From: Paragyromitra xinjiangensis
Taxonomy: Eukaryota > Ascomycota > Pezizomycetes > Pezizales > Discinaceae
Length of the DNA: 64,000 nucleotides
Reading direction: 5' to 3'
Assembly: GCA_038503065.1 (NCBI GenBank)
Contig: JBCAMK010000002.1
Location: 2,852,001 to 2,916,000, forward strand
The notes beneath the pieces were generated by a model. That model searched no databases and had not been told where the DNA came from. It saw only the letters and a program-made list of their open reading frames with translations. The position numbers were made by a program, and so were the translations under genes. Below are positions 1-12,001 of the stretch, piece after piece. The first letter of the stretch is position 1. Each line of letters begins with the position of its first letter.

Positions 1-1580
1 TAACAGTGAAAAATCCGTATGAGACAGCACGGAGCCTGAGGGAACGAGATTTCACTTTCATTACGTACCATGGTATTGGCCCAAGGTTAAGAAATCCTAC
101 TTCAAGACCTCTCTTCTCTCAAATCTGACCTGATTATAATGTCATTTTCTAAGACTTTTGCGAAAAATTATTTAGCGGGCTTCAATGGCCTACATGTTTC
201 TTGCGCTCAGAAGTATGGTGTCGCTACGTCTTGGTATATGCATAGAGAAGTACAGCTAAGTCAATCACCTGTGTGGGCCAACAAACACTATCGATATGCA
301 CCTATGCTAGTAATGAAGTTGAGCATCAGTATGCTCCTCGATGCTACTTTAAAAGATATGGGAGGGCTCACGAGTTTGCCGGTCCAAGCAGCTTCAATTC
401 GAGAAGAGCTTTTTGAGAACCATACGGTACAGAATCGAACTCTTGGTATTTATCGATACTCGTCCCCGAGGCACAATAATACACCCCATAATCGTCCCTC
501 CAATTTAGCTTCCCTCTTTTGTAACAAAATCTTCAGATAGGTATACGTGTCTGCTCTACCCGTTAACCATCTTCATCGCGATTGCCACGAATTCAACTCT
601 TATATACCTAGCTAGACCTAATATTCTCCACGGCTCTGGCACGACGGGGCACCGGTACTCCTCTGGCACGAGCGAAACCATATACAGTTGTGTTGTAAAA
701 ATGCTGTGGTATATGCCAAGATCGAATATGAGGGCTATGGGTATAGGTAAACTAACTCAAGTATTGTTTAGGCCTTCAGGGCTATATCTAACAATGATAG
801 CGCTATTGCATTAGGTTTACGAAAATTCTGTGGTCGATGTGGATGGTGAAAAATCTCCTTCTCTTTTTTCTTTTCGTTCCTCATTGGTTAAGAGATGTAA
901 GTACTTTGAGATGTTTGATGCTATATAAATTCAGCTGCAGGTCTTAGTTTCCGCACATATATTTATACCAGTTCCCGACGGTTACACTTAAAGTACATTT
1001 AACACAAAAGCTTTGTCTCCATAACCGAGGACCTCCCAATATATACATGCTAGCCTATCCTATACTCAAAGATGTGTGGGTATTTCCCTTATTTAAATGT
1101 TACTTCGATTGATAAACCTCCAATCTAAGATCTAGATGGCTTTCGACGGGTTTCTAGACCTCGCAATTGACGCAAAAAAAATAGCTAATTTAGCACGATT
1201 ACATCTACCAAAGATACCTTTCTAGCTTGGTTCAGGTTAGGAAATTTCTTGTTCAGTGCGCTCAGTACTAGTGCCCATAGATCCAGAATTCCTCTATTAA
1301 AGGACAGAAAGACTAAGAATAGTTAGGCAATTGGACACGAGTTCGTGTGGCTAATCTTCTAAACTGGAGTAGGCTATATGTTCATGTACGCGGCTAACAA
1401 AAGAAGCCAAATTATAATTGTGGGGAATTTTAACTTAGTTTGAGTCAGCTACAACAGCTGCTGCAACTGTACCCAAAATAAACATGGAACTGTTTTTAAG
1501 TTTTAATCTATTAATTAACTCCCTTTTTGGGTGTTTCAGGTGAATAAAAAGGGTTCATATTGTAATTTATCGCTTGAGCA

Positions 1581-1823
1581 GCTGCTAGCCAAAAAATAAA
1601 GTCTGTTCGGTTCGGTACAAAGCAACGACCCTCCGCTTATTGAACTACATCTCGCTATGGCTATAGAAATCAATAAAATGGAATAGGAGAACTCTATATG
1701 ATTACAGAAAGACGTATTCATGTGAATCAGGATGCATAGGAAATAAAGAAGTTTGTTGTTCTTGAGACTTTCCTACACGTTGCTTGTACCGAACCGAACC
1801 GACTTTATTTTTTGGCTAGCAGC
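1581..1823. repeat. Fold-back/MITE-like inverted repeat
   Basis: The left arm (1581 to about 1625) begins GCTGCTAGCCAAAAAATAAA and the right arm (about 1779 to 1823) is its reverse complement with one mismatch and one single-base indel over about 46 nt. The arms enclose about 155 bp of unrelated sequence without coding capacity. The word CGCTTGA occurs just outside on both sides (1571 and 1836) but not directly abutting the arms, so a TSD is not established. This is the layout of a non-autonomous DNA element, superfamily unknown. Confidence 0.6.
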
Positions 1824-2854
1824 TTAGCAGATCACCGCTTGATAACGTACTTATAGCTAGCGAGTGTTATATGAATGTGCTTAATGAATTCATCATCATC
1901 ATTATAGCGAGTGTTATAGCAGCCAACTGGACCTATGAGCCAGTCAGCCATTAAATTACCTCCAGTTTTGGCCCTGTAGTTGCGGCGTGGCTGTAACTAT
2001 AGAGAAAAGCGTTGGCGTCTCAAGTGGGGGACCGGGAGATAAAAAAAGTGATTATATGTAGTAAATTACTAGGATCAGTACATGTAGCTACCTGTCCCAA
2101 CCGATTTTCGCGCATTGCTTATCTTTAGGTTCAAATGACCAATCGAAAAGTCTCCGTAGCTATTTCTACCCAAGGAGAAAGATGTTATAGGGCTATCTTA
2201 TCGTAAATTATAGTAGACGCCTGACCTTTAGGCTTGGGAGTGCTTCCTTACGAACATTATGTTGAGAGGCTTGGGATACTAGTCCAAAGCACCTGCCGCG
2301 CGGAAACCCCTATAGGTTACCTAGGAATAGCTTGCGATATCGCAGAAAATTATACATACAAGCGAGTGATGATGGGTGATCAAACATACTACAAGCAAGT
2401 TACATAACTGCATATACAATGCTGATTGATAATGTCTGCGCATATGCATATGCATGTAGTCCTTGTAGCTATAGTATATATACTATCAGTCTCAGTATCA
2501 CCCGTTCCTAAAAAACTACACGTATAATTCTAGTAAAGATGATACAGCTAGCCTTTGCTCTGTTTAAATATATTAGTGTCTTTCGCCACTATTGCTCACG
2601 ATGCCACTTTGCCTATAGCCTTCCGTATCCATTCGTGATACAATCGGGTATTCAATGACACAAGGATTCTAACGAAGAGGGACGTTCTACTCTAGGGTAA
2701 ACAAGACTCAAGGCAGTGATGTATGACACCGCCACTTTGTCGATCAAGCCATTTATGGGAGTTTTCGGGCTGTTGATGCTGTTTCTCACTATATTCGTTC
2801 CATATCTTGATTGGTTCGAATCCCTGTAGTGTTAAATAACCGATTGTATCACGA

Positions 2855-3035
2855 GTATCTTTGATTAGCTCCATCGGCCCAAAAAATCTTACCCATATTT
2901 GATTGGGCGGTTTGAATCTACCTGATACCATTGTTGCTCTGTCATCCAAATATCATGCCAGCACCCGTCCAATCAGATATGGGGCAAGATTTTTTGGGCC
3001 GGTGGGCGGTTTAGGCCGTTGGCTGGTCAAAGATA
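2855..3035. repeat. Imperfect inverted repeat
   Basis: The segment 2855-2910 (containing CGGCCCAAAAAATCTTACCC) and the segment 2965-3035 (containing GCAAGATTTTTTGGGCC) are imperfect reverse complements that also share an outer GTATCTTTGA/TCAAAGATAC pair. A gap in the right arm (about 3003-3022) breaks the symmetry. It looks like a degenerate fold-back element. Its right end touches the next inverted repeat, so the two may be parts of one element. Confidence 0.5.
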
Positions 3036-3202
3036 CAGTCGCTCCTGAGGTCACGACGAAACTGGTGCTTTGACGAACGAAGGTTACAACCATAGAGATT
3101 TCTAGTTCCAAACCCATTCCTCGTTACCCTACATTCAAAATGCAGCTTTGCAGGTTACTTTCGTCAAAGTCCCAGTTTCGTCGTGACCCCAGGAGCGACT
3201 AT
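3034..3202. repeat. Inverted repeat of about 170 bp
   Basis: The left arm 3034-3087 (containing GGTCACGACGAAACTGG) pairs with the right arm 3153-3202 (containing CCAGTTTCGTCGTGACC) over about 50 nt with a few mismatches, around a 65-bp loop. There is no coding capacity. The structure is MITE-like and it lies about 940 bp upstream of the next gene. Confidence 0.6.
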
Positions 3203-3599
3203 AGCAATGTATAGAGTAGAGTATGATGGTAAAGGTCGATATTGTCATGCATGATTTACCTATATTTTATAGGTTCACTTATTTGCCATAGGTTTGGAAT
3301 TATAAGAAAGCACCTCTGTGCCCTAGAAAGAGATAGGTATGCATGCAGGCTGTGAAGGGGGGCTTTCGGTTTGAGATGCCAGCAGAGGTATCGTCCTCGC
3401 TACGCTGACAGTGCGTGCTTTGTGTTAGGCAAGTGGTCCTGGCTCGCGAGGTGGTCTCGTCTTTTGCCATACTCCAGTCTCCGAAAAGTAAAGGTGTCAA
3501 ATTTGGCCTTGGCACACCAATTGGGAACGAGAAAGACTTTGACCTTTCCGTTTCTGGCCTTACGTACGCAAACCAGGCTTTGGATGCAAGTGCTCACGC

Positions 3600-4145
3600 C
3601 TGTTCATGAATTTGTGCGGACAGCTCTCACTTCCTTCTCCTCTTGTTTTCTCCAACAGAGTCTTCCCTTCTCCTCATTCTCCCCCTTCAAGCACTCCAGC
3701 AGCTCCCTCTTGCTGATCGCTCTCTGGTAGCTTCTACGCCGTCTCTCACTTCCCCAGTCTCTCTCTCTAGCTTTCCAGTCATCGTTTGTGTACCAACAAG
3801 GCACTCCGTATCTTCTCTCTTATTCTCTCTTAGAACGGCCGACCTGATCTTACTTCCGTCTTTCCTCCCTTACTGATCACACGACGCTACACTCCCATAA
3901 CCCGGCTATTTACTTCGCATAGCTGTCACGCTCGCATTCCTTTGCTCTCACCACCAGAAGAAATAGTCTGCAATTCATCACCATCAGCCACCCTACCCTT
4001 TCCCCCCTTTCATCATCCTTCCTCAAAAGCACTACCACCGTTCCTCCAACCTCCTGAACTATCATCTCAACTCAATTCAGTTCCCTGTTATCCATCCGCT
4101 ACGTTCTGAGGGGAGAGAGCTTGACTTCTCGAGTTCCCCACAATC
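3600..4145 (+). promoter_or_regulatory. Pyrimidine-rich promoter/leader of the 4146 gene
   Basis: The plus strand becomes strongly C+T rich from about 3620 to 4130, the usual appearance of core promoters and 5' leaders in filamentous ascomycetes. Overlapping short frames in this tract are Ser/Leu/Pro-rich on one strand and Glu/Arg-rich on the other, as expected by chance from CT-rich DNA. No TATA box or transcription start can be assigned. Confidence 0.4.
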
Positions 4146-5513
4146 ATGAATTCCGCGGTCATCTCGTGGGGTCTGTTCCTGACGCTTGCAGGTGGTATTT
4201 ATTGGGTATATTTTTCTCCTAAGTCCGCTACCAGGCTCCGCCCAAAACCCGTCGTAGAAGATAAAGGGGCAGGTAGCATCTTTCTCAGCGCCGGTGGGGC
4301 GGAAGGTGCGGGGACCAACGAGAAAAAGAAGAAAAAGAAGAAGAAGTCCGCCCTCAGCAACACCGCTCCGAAAGATATCGTCTCCACCGATGACGGATTT
4401 AAAGCCGCTGAGTCAACGGATGATGAGGACGTTGTTCAAGAAGAGGATCAGGCTAAGCTTTTGCGCAGGCTTCAGAATTTGAAAGAGGGGAGCAGCACTG
4501 GTAATAAGAAGTTTGCTTCTACTAGTTCTTCTACCCGACAGCTCGTTCCCCAGAAATCTACCCTCGCTGCTCCGGCTTCTCCCTTCGCTACCGCTTCCCA
4601 GACCTCTTCTGCTGGAGCAGACGCCGATATTGACGAAGAGGAGACCACTCAACTTCCGGGATCTGATTTCTCCCCCCTTGCTCAGCAATCGCTTTCATCC
4701 GACCCTAGCGATATGCTCGAGGCCTCTACCGGCGGGCCTGGTGTTCTTAAAATCACCTCGTCCACCCAGCTTCCGCGCATCCAAAAGCAAAAGACTACTA
4801 GTACCGTCAGCCAGCCCGGTGTTCATTCAAGCAAGAATACCAAGAAGAAAGAAAAGAAAAAAGTTGAGAAGGACGCAGAGAAAGCAGACCAAAAAGCTAG
4901 ACTTGAGTTGCATCATGCCACCATGAAGGCCGCCGAGGCCGCCAAACAGAAAGGCAAACCTCAAGCAGCTGCTCTCCCCCCAGCCTCCGTCTGGACCGGC
5001 AATAATAATCAAGCTTCCTCCACCGCGCATAAGTCTGCAGCGGTTGAGCTTCTCGACACCTTTACAGTCCCGGAGGCCACAGGAGTATCTGTTGCCACCC
5101 CGCACACCCCAACCGACAGCGAAGAGGATAAACAGCAGATGAGAAGTACTCATCTAGGCGATTCTTACTGGGAGGAGATCCCGGAGCATCTAATTGGGGG
5201 TTGGAATGAGGTCCAGAAGAAAGGTCGGAAACAAAAAAAAGTTACAGGCGAAGTGCAAGCTAGCAAGAGCGAAGACGAGTCTACAGACGCAAGGAGCGCA
5301 AAGGAAACCTTTCAGAGCAAGATACCAACCAAAGTACCTAGCAAAGCCGCGAGCAAGGTGGTGAAGCCAGTACCGAAGCGAGAAACCTCAGTCAGTGGGA
5401 ATGGATATCAACTGTTGGATACTGGAAGTGCTACAAGTAACGCCAATAATTCCAGTTCCGACTGGGCTGAGGTTGACGATTTGGACAACTGGGCTGTTCA
5501 TCCAGAGGAGTAG
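4146..5513 (+). CDS. N-terminally anchored, Lys-rich hypothetical protein (455 aa)
   Basis: Single-exon frame of 455 residues. Residues about 5-24 form one hydrophobic segment (SWGLFLTLAGGIYWVYF), so the protein is probably anchored by its N-terminus in a membrane. It is followed by a poly-Lys run at about residues 60-68 and long low-complexity Ser/Thr/Lys/Ala stretches, with a charged, probably helical Lys/Glu block near residues 230-270. The most conserved-looking parts are a Trp-rich segment (YWEEIPEHLIGGWNEVQ) near residue 345 and the acidic C-terminus (SDWAEVDDLDNWAVHPEE). I do not recognise the family. The general plan (N-terminal anchor, basic disordered body, Trp/acidic tail) is reminiscent of ER-anchored LYRIC-type proteins, but that is only an analogy. 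The start is supported by the CT-rich leader, which ends just upstream, and by the immediate hydrophobic segment. Confidence 0.8.
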   Translation: MNSAVISWGLFLTLAGGIYWVYFSPKSATRLRPKPVVEDKGAGSIFLSAGGAEGAGTNEKKKKKKKKSALSNTAPKDIVSTDDGFKAAESTDDEDVVQEEDQAKLLRRLQNLKEGSSTGNKKFASTSSSTRQLVPQKSTLAAPASPFATASQTSSAGADADIDEEETTQLPGSDFSPLAQQSLSSDPSDMLEASTGGPGVLKITSSTQLPRIQKQKTTSTVSQPGVHSSKNTKKKEKKKVEKDAEKADQKARLELHHATMKAAEAAKQKGKPQAAALPPASVWTGNNNQASSTAHKSAAVELLDTFTVPEATGVSVATPHTPTDSEEDKQQMRSTHLGDSYWEEIPEHLIGGWNEVQKKGRKQKKVTGEVQASKSEDESTDARSAKETFQSKIPTKVPSKAASKVVKPVPKRETSVSGNGYQLLDTGSATSNANNSSSDWAEVDDLDNWAVHPEE

Positions 5514-7301
5514 AATATGCTTCAGCTGTCTTCTCGAGTGAAGAGTTTCATGTTTTTAATGCCTCTGCAGATTTATTCTTTCACCTAGAAAGCATTTGGA
5601 TTTAGGTATTTCTATTGTTTTTTTTCTTATTATAGTTCTTGGTACTTTTGTTGCTATTTTCTTATCGACTTTTTGTTCTTTTATGCTTTTCTTATTTTCA
5701 CAAAAACCTGGGGGTAAATGGAAGATGGCGAAGAGGCGAGGGAGGTTTCTCTTGATGATGCAGAAACGGAAGATCAGCTACCATCCGAAGGGTGGGTGTG
5801 TCTTCACAGATGTTAGCCCCCCGGTGATTCCTACTCATGTAGTGTGACTGTCTCTTGCAGGGTATGTTATTATTGATAGCTTGTGGCAATGTGTTCTTGA
5901 GCATTTATTTTCATAGGCCATTTGATCCTAAGAATTTTGGCTATTGTTTTATGAAAGGTTGCCTAGGGGAAACTAATGGCGTGGTCTAATAGTATCCCCG
6001 ATGTGAATAGGGTAGAGAAAGTCGATGGTTGAATGGGGGTTTTCAATTTCAAAAATGTGGGGTTTCGAATCACCAGGGATCTATTCAGGAACAAATTTTT
6101 ATGTTGCTACTACTTGTTGGCAGCTAGTAACTTTTATTGTGTATTTCTGGTTCCAGAAGGATTATGGCTTTTTCCTCCTTTAATCTCTCGGCATTGTTTT
6201 GTAGAAAAGGAATATCTACAGATGATGAGAAGCAAAACTTTGAGAACAAGCGCAAAGCTAATGAATTTCTCCTGTTTTTGGATTTTTGAGCGCCATGTTG
6301 CTCCGCAAAGATCATAATTGGCTATGGGTTTCTCCCTCGAAAAACTGCAGGAACATCTGCAGGAACTGGTCGAAAGGTGCCATCGCTTGTTTTGATTGGG
6401 TGTTAGCACGAGTGCTATTCGCGGATCGATTGTGACGAAAGGCATCGATCCGACGACCCCAACCCTACATCCAGATGCCTTAAAAATAGATAATAAGTAG
6501 AGCACTATTTTGGGTGGGTAGATGTATTCGTTGTTATTCTTATCCTTAACGCTGTTTGCTATTCCTATTATGCTGTGGAGCGTGTTCGTGGTGCTGCAGC
6601 AGAGAGATACTGGATGTCGAGCTTTGTTTTAACCTCTAAAATGCGAGGTGTTGCCATTGAGCAGCAAGCACCATCAACTCTCTCTACGTCACATGAGGCT
6701 GAGTGACTATGGGATTTGGGTGTTGTGGCACTTGTTGGGGCGTCCACGGTTTAGGCTTCGAACAGATAAACACAACCTCCATATATACCTATCCAGTAAT
6801 GTACTTTCATGCAGAGCTCGAGTGAACGTTCTCTCGGTAGACTGGGCAGAAGATGATTCGGTTTAAAGCGGGGTGATAGCTGACGGTGTTGAACAAATTT
6901 GGTTGATTAGGATGCTGTAAAGGGATGAGTTGTGTTCTGACCACCTTGCCTCTCCGTCACTGAGCCCTAGCAGACATCTCAACAACCCCCTCCGGTCTAA
7001 GAAGGTCCACTCTCCTCTCACACAACGCCTCTTCTCCCCCCCCTCCTTCTTTCTATCCAAAAGCCATTCTCTTCTCCCGCTTTCCGCCCAACCGTACTCC
7101 TACTTTTATTTTTCTCGCTTGCTCGAGCTACTCTCGGGGTTCGTTCCTTCAAGCTTTAGTGCTGATCTCTATTCTTCCTCTTGAGCTGTCTGTGAATTTT
7201 GCCCGGCTGGAACCTGAACTTCAGTCATCTTTACTCCTTTCTGTTTTTACGCTCAAATCTAGCCACCTGTACGACATCCGATAGTTCCAACAAAGGAAAC
7301 T
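5514..7301. other. Intergenic region and ERV29 leader
   Basis: The first 200 bp are T-rich and probably contain the 3' UTR of the upstream gene. I see no supported gene in 5600-6900; the small frames there lack protein-like composition. From about 6940 to 7180 the plus strand is C+T rich and is the likely promoter and leader of ERV29. Confidence 0.5.
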
Positions 7302-8551
7302 ATGGCACAAATCCGAGGGACAGCGAACTATCACCTAGGACCAGACCACAGACCGTTTGGGGGCCCCTCGCATTCCGCGGCTACATCAGACCCGTCGCCC
7401 CTCGATGCAATCCGCGAACAGACGAGCAAAATCGAGGATATGCTTGATACTGTTGCAGAGCCTATCAAGCCGTGAGTTTTTCCCAACCGGCGTGTAGGGT
7501 GGAGGAAGGAAGGAATATAATTTGTTCAAGGATAGAAAATTAGGACGTGCTAATGAGGAAAACCTTCAGATACCTCCCCGCAATTGGTCGGTTTCTAATT
7601 GTTGTGACTTTCCTTGAGGATGCGTTGAGAATAATGACCCAATGGGGTGATCAACTTCAATATCTTCATGATTACAGGCGCAGTTCGTAACATCGCTCCT
7701 AACTCTAAATTCCGAAAGGCCACCTGGTCTTAAAGAATGGGAGGTAGAACTGACACGTGATGCAAATCCTGTAGTACCTTGGGGTCTTACACATCTTTTT
7801 CTTTCTCTCAACGTGGTCGCCATGTTAGTTTGCTCTGTCTTGGTCATTGCCCGGCGCCACTCGGAATATGCTGTTGGTGGTCTGCTCGGTGTTGTCGTCA
7901 CCCAAGCTCTTGGTTATGGCTTGATCTTTGATCTCAATTTCTTCCTCCGCAATCTTTCAGTGATGGGGGGCCTGCTCATGGTTCTCTCAGACTCCTGGCA
8001 CCGTAAGCGGTTTGCTTTTGCTGGTCTTCCCCAGATCGACGAGAAGGACCGCAAGATGTATTTCCAGCTTGCTGGGAGGGTTCTCCTCATCTTTTTGTTT
8101 ATTGGATTTGTTTTCTCGGGTGAATGGAGTATTACCAGAGTTGTAGTCAGCATGCTAGGCTTCGTTGCGTGTGTCATGGTTGTTGTAGGGTTCAAAGCAA
8201 AATGGAGTGCTGTTTTGTTGGTGGTGATTCTGAGCATTTTCAACTTGTTAATTAACAATTTCTGGACCGTAGGTTCACATTGCTTCCTTCGTTAGCTCTG
8301 TGAAAAAACTTTGGGCCTTTGCTGACGAGTAATTCTACAGCTCCACCCTCACCACCCCCACAGAGACTTCGCCAAGTACGACTTCTTCCAGATTTTGTCT
8401 ATCGTGTAAGTTTGCCTACGGTAGAGCAAGAACATAACATACAGCTGAGATCGAGGCTAACAAGATGTATTGTCATAGTGGTGGTCTCGTCCTTCTTGTC
8501 AACATGGGCCCTGGGCAATTCAGTGTAGATGAAAAGAAGAAGGTTTATTAA
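7302..8551 (+). CDS. ERV29: Erv29/SURF4 family ER cargo receptor (304 aa, 5 exons)
   Basis: Splicing 7302-7471, 7570-7682, 7775-8268, 8341-8405 and 8479-8551 gives 304 codons plus stop, with all introns GT-AG and all phases consistent (intron 2 has the less common donor GTTCGT). The N-terminal region is hydrophilic and leads into the SURF4 signature (PYLPAIGRFLIVVTFLEDAL, then TQWGDQLQYLHDYR). Several hydrophobic segments follow, including SVMGGLLMVLSD and two long ones in exon 3. The C-terminus is DEKKKVY, so the last four residues fit a KKXX di-lysine ER-retrieval signal. SURF4/Erv29 proteins are multi-spanning receptors that load soluble secretory cargo into COPII vesicles and cycle between ER and Golgi. 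Length and termini match the family, so the gene appears intact. Confidence 0.93.
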
Positions 8552-9481
8552 TTCTTGCGATATCGTTCGCAGGCGATAGGTATTGTTCTTCTCTATAAGA
8601 GATAATAGTATAAACGGTTGGAGAGAGGGTGGCTAAATTGTGGGAGGGAGCTTTGGGAATCATGGATTGGACGATGATATGATTATTGCGACCATAGGTC
8701 GGCAGAGGTGGGAGGAAGGTTTGTAGTCAACTTGCACAAATCACAAGGTGGACAATCGTTACGGGGTAACGTGCAGAAAAGGTTTTCTTGTGTGCATTTA
8801 GGCGTGCCATATTTTTTCCGTTCTTGTCTTTGTTTTGTCAGGCGGCGCTCCTTGTTTTGTATGGTATAATTGTATTTGTGGCACTCTTAACAATAGACTG
8901 GCGACGAGAATACGAATAGGCCCGGACACACGTGAAATAAACAAGGAAGAAACAGGGTGAAGTGCAATTCTCTTTTCTATCCTCTAACGCTGTATGTTCA
9001 CTGGAGGGAAAAATACATGTACAGTAGTGAGCTAGTTGTAAAGTGCTAGCTTTCATCCTAGTTCCTAGTGTTCTTGGGTCCAAAACTACTTACGTAGGGA
9101 AAGTTTACCCATAAAGCGTCACTCAAGATGAGGCCCCGGGAAGGCTGTGGTGGTAATTGAGGTGGAGGGTCATGCCTTAATGAAGTTTATAAGTCTATAA
9201 TTTGGATATATCCCTCTTTACAATTAGCTCTGCAAATGCACAATGATACGTTGAGAACAAACAATCTTGATACAAAATCTGGATCTTAACAATTAGACCA
9301 CTACATTCCCACAAATGCGGGTTGGCTTAATCTAATAATAGTATTCCTTAATTTAAATCATAATTATCATACTACTGAGTATAAGCTAGCTAAATAGTTA
9401 GCGGGAGCGGTATCATTTGCTTGAAGAACAATATCTCACAGATTATTTGAATTCAAATTAAGAGATATTAGTGACAATTGC
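8552..9481. other. Intergenic, convergent 3' ends
   Basis: This spacer lies between the 3' end of ERV29 (plus) and the 3' end of the RF-1-domain gene (minus). It should hold both 3' UTRs. I see no gene, no strong repeat and no RNA gene in it. Confidence 0.5.
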
Positions 9482-10371
9482 CTATGAGGGACAAGAGTGT
9501 TCGCGTAACGGTGCCTTCAGGTCTTTAGGGGCTTCGGTAGTTCCGTTCACCGGATCCAGGTGCCCTAGGTCAGACCCGGCGCCAGGGCCTAAAATATCGC
9601 TGTTCTCATCTTCAGAGTCGTGCTTGGTCTGCTCATCAGCAATGGCAGTTTTCTTGGCTTCTAGCTTAGCATATCTACAGCCTTTTTTAGTATGCTGACC
9701 GAAGAAACCTATAATTCAATCCAAAAGTTCTTGGATCATACTTTCTCTTAGCTTTTTTCGTCTTGCTAGCTTTTTTCTTCGAAGATTTTTCCCTCAATTT
9801 CGCAGCCCTACTGTCGTCTCCCTTCAGTTGTTCCTCCAGCTTTAGGGCTAGGATATTTCTGGCGATTTTGCGGTTCTGCTCTCGTGATCTTGTCGCTTGA
9901 GATTTGACAACAAGTCCTGTCGGAAGATGCTTAAGCTGAACGGCGGAGGCGGTTTTATTCTATATTTTATAAGAGGGTGAATCAAGGGTTTGTCGAAAGA
10001 ATTAGCATCTATTTGGAAACTCACGACTGGAGGAGTGTGTTAGTGTGACAGGGTGGAAAATATGAGCAAGGGCGAGCTGGTCCATACACAAAAACTTACT
10101 CTTTTGGCCACCAGGACCGCTGCAGGTGGATATACCATTAACAAAGGGTCTTCAGAGTCCTATGCAGGTTGGCAGTGGCTTTTATGTACCTTCCCTTCAA
10201 AAACACTTCCACAATTTCATCCTCATCCACTGATGGCCTCGGGGGCATTTGTTTGGCCTTAGCAAGAAGAGAACATGAAAGGCTTCGTTGGCATATTGCT
10301 GGTAGACAAAAAAACCTAAATACAAAGTGTGGCCGTATTCGTGAGGCGATCATTTGGATGTGTCCGCACAT
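9482..10371 (-). CDS. RF-1-domain (GGQ) mitochondrial peptidyl-tRNA hydrolase-like gene, frame break at one junction
   Basis: Exons readable on the minus strand are 10190-10371, 10100-10119, 9742-9959 and 9482-9674. Exon 1 gives an Arg/Phe/Cys-rich presequence and then KQMPPRPSVDEDEIVEVFLK. A 20-nt exon supplies the catalytic GPGGQ. Exon 3 gives KTASAVQLKHLPTGLVVKSQ, then ATRSREQNRKIARNIL and a Lys-rich tail. Exon 4 continues with RYAKLEAKK and an acidic end. This is the class-I release-factor domain without a stop-codon recognition domain, as in human C12orf65 and its fungal relatives, which rescue stalled mitoribosomes by hydrolysing peptidyl-tRNA. An alternative start lies at 10353. Introns 1 and 3 join in phase. 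The junction of the 20-nt exon (ending in phase 1) with exon 3 (AAT AAA ACC) does not join in frame with the only good sites (GTAAGT and TATAG). A small indel, sequence error or unusual splice is therefore implied. Confidence 0.75.
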
Positions 10372-12001
10372 GTACTTGGACAGTTCTCAATCTTGATGGC
10401 TTTGGTGAGATGGTGTTAACAAGCTTGGCAGAGGCTTGTTGGGCTGTCAACTAGACTAACGGAATAACAATTGATTTGGAGTTGGATGTTCTGTCGCCCC
10501 AGTTTCAGTCATTTCTCTATCGCAGTATCTCGGCGGCGAGGAACACACTAATAAAACCTTTGATAATTAACGGATATTTGAGCGGTCGAGTCAGGGTCAG
10601 GGTCAGGGTTATTACCTTACTACGTATCCCAAGATAGACCGGTCATCATACCATTCATAAGTGGGCGAAAGCCGGATTGAAAGCTAGGTCTGGTGATATA
10701 TGCGCCATGTGCATGAAGGGAAGGTATCGTCTACCTCAATTCAGTATCAATCATGTAGCCAGGAATACTGCAGGACTCCTTTCATGATCGCAGAAGTAGC
10801 CGTAAGAACAAAATGATACGTTTTTTCTACTCAAATTTTGATCAAATTTCATTGATTCCTGGGTACAAAAATATCGCGTGCGACACAGGAGTTCTAGTGT
10901 GAGAACAAAATGATATCTTTACTTTTCAATTTATTGCATTCGTCTAGCGAGACCCAGCGGTAGAGGCTTCTACCCTCGTTTAGGATGTTTGGGAATGCGG
11001 GAAAAGGTTGATGGATGGCTTAGGGCGAATGGATAACTAGAGGGGAGGGTGAATACCCTCCCTGGCTTTATAGGAGAGTCGCATGTTATGTTGTATGGTA
11101 AAGTTCACACTAACTTGATGCAATAAGAACAAGCATAAAAGCATAAAAGCATAAAAAGAAGCGCTGAATTCGGTTCTAAAGTTGGTCCGTATGGTGACTA
11201 GGTTGGTTGTGGGTACGTTTGGAATATCTAAAAGTTATTTGGTAGACATCCAGCCCTGAATGAAGTTATTGCTGTGGATTGTATAACCCTTAAGAGTCAA
11301 AGGACCTCTCGTTTCACAGATTGGTGAATTACACTATATTGAATAATACCTCAGAAACACAGAAACACTAAGAAGGTATGACCGAAGTATCCGTAGCTCT
11401 AGCTGGAAAATTTTTTTTACGTTGGCTACTACTAGTGTCAGTCTAATGATGTTAGGCAGAGAGGCAAGATCCTATGCGATGGGCATTGCAGATATCACTA
11501 CAAAGAGTATTTTTCACGGACTCGACCAAAACGGTACCAAGCTCAAAGATTGGAGACGATAGTTGATTATTTGCTGGCGATTGGAATTAAAGGGGGGTTG
11601 GTGGTAGTTTAAGGAAAAGTCACACTCACCCTGAGATATTCCTAATACTTACCTTACAAGCAATTTCAACAAGGGCAAGCTTATCGTAAGAGCTGTGCCT
11701 ATGGGGCGGGTCTCGTTTCGTTGATGAATAGCGAAGGGATATGAATATAATATGGGCGGATTTGTGGATGCTCCTTGATTTTTAAATTAGAGTAGGAGAT
11801 ATAGGTATTGGGAAATTCAGGGAAAGAAACGGCGAATACGACGGAAAAGAGCACCAATCTTGATTCTTATTATCCTAGTTCCCTAGCTCCGGAGGAACCT
11901 GCATTGATCCTAAGGTTAGAAGGGAAAAAAATCTACCAAAACACAGCATTCAAGAATTTTCATTTGGGTCATAGGAAAGTGGAAAAACGTAGATGACATG
12001 G
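10372..12001. other. Intergenic, no gene seen
   Basis: This 1.6-kb spacer contains only short frames without protein character. There is a small direct repeat of GGGTCA near 10597-10612 and an AGCATAAA microrepeat near 11133-11160. I see no RNA gene or clear mobile element. Confidence 0.5.

Larger units (their letters stand above)
1..3299. other. Intergenic DNA with fold-back repeats, no supported gene
   Basis: This AT-leaning stretch has no open frame with recognisable protein character. The longest frame (139-540, plus, 133 codons) shows no motif, no intron support and no obvious homology, so I do not call it a gene. The recognisable content is three inverted-repeat structures, listed separately at 1581-1823, 2855-3035 and 3034-3202. 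The rest looks like old, decayed non-coding sequence. Confidence 0.6.

Noticed and set aside
139..540. 133-codon plus-strand frame near the left edge
   Set aside because: No recognisable motif, no codon or composition signal, and no neighbouring exons; a chance frame in AT-rich DNA is likely.
2790..2840. Possible tRNA because of GGTTCGAATCCC (a perfect B-box word)
   Set aside because: No matching acceptor stem, D-arm or anticodon arm could be drawn around it, and it lies at the edge of an inverted repeat.
3371..3876. Several overlapping frames on both strands
   Set aside because: Composition follows the CT-rich promoter tract; frames on opposite strands mirror each other and none continues into the real gene.
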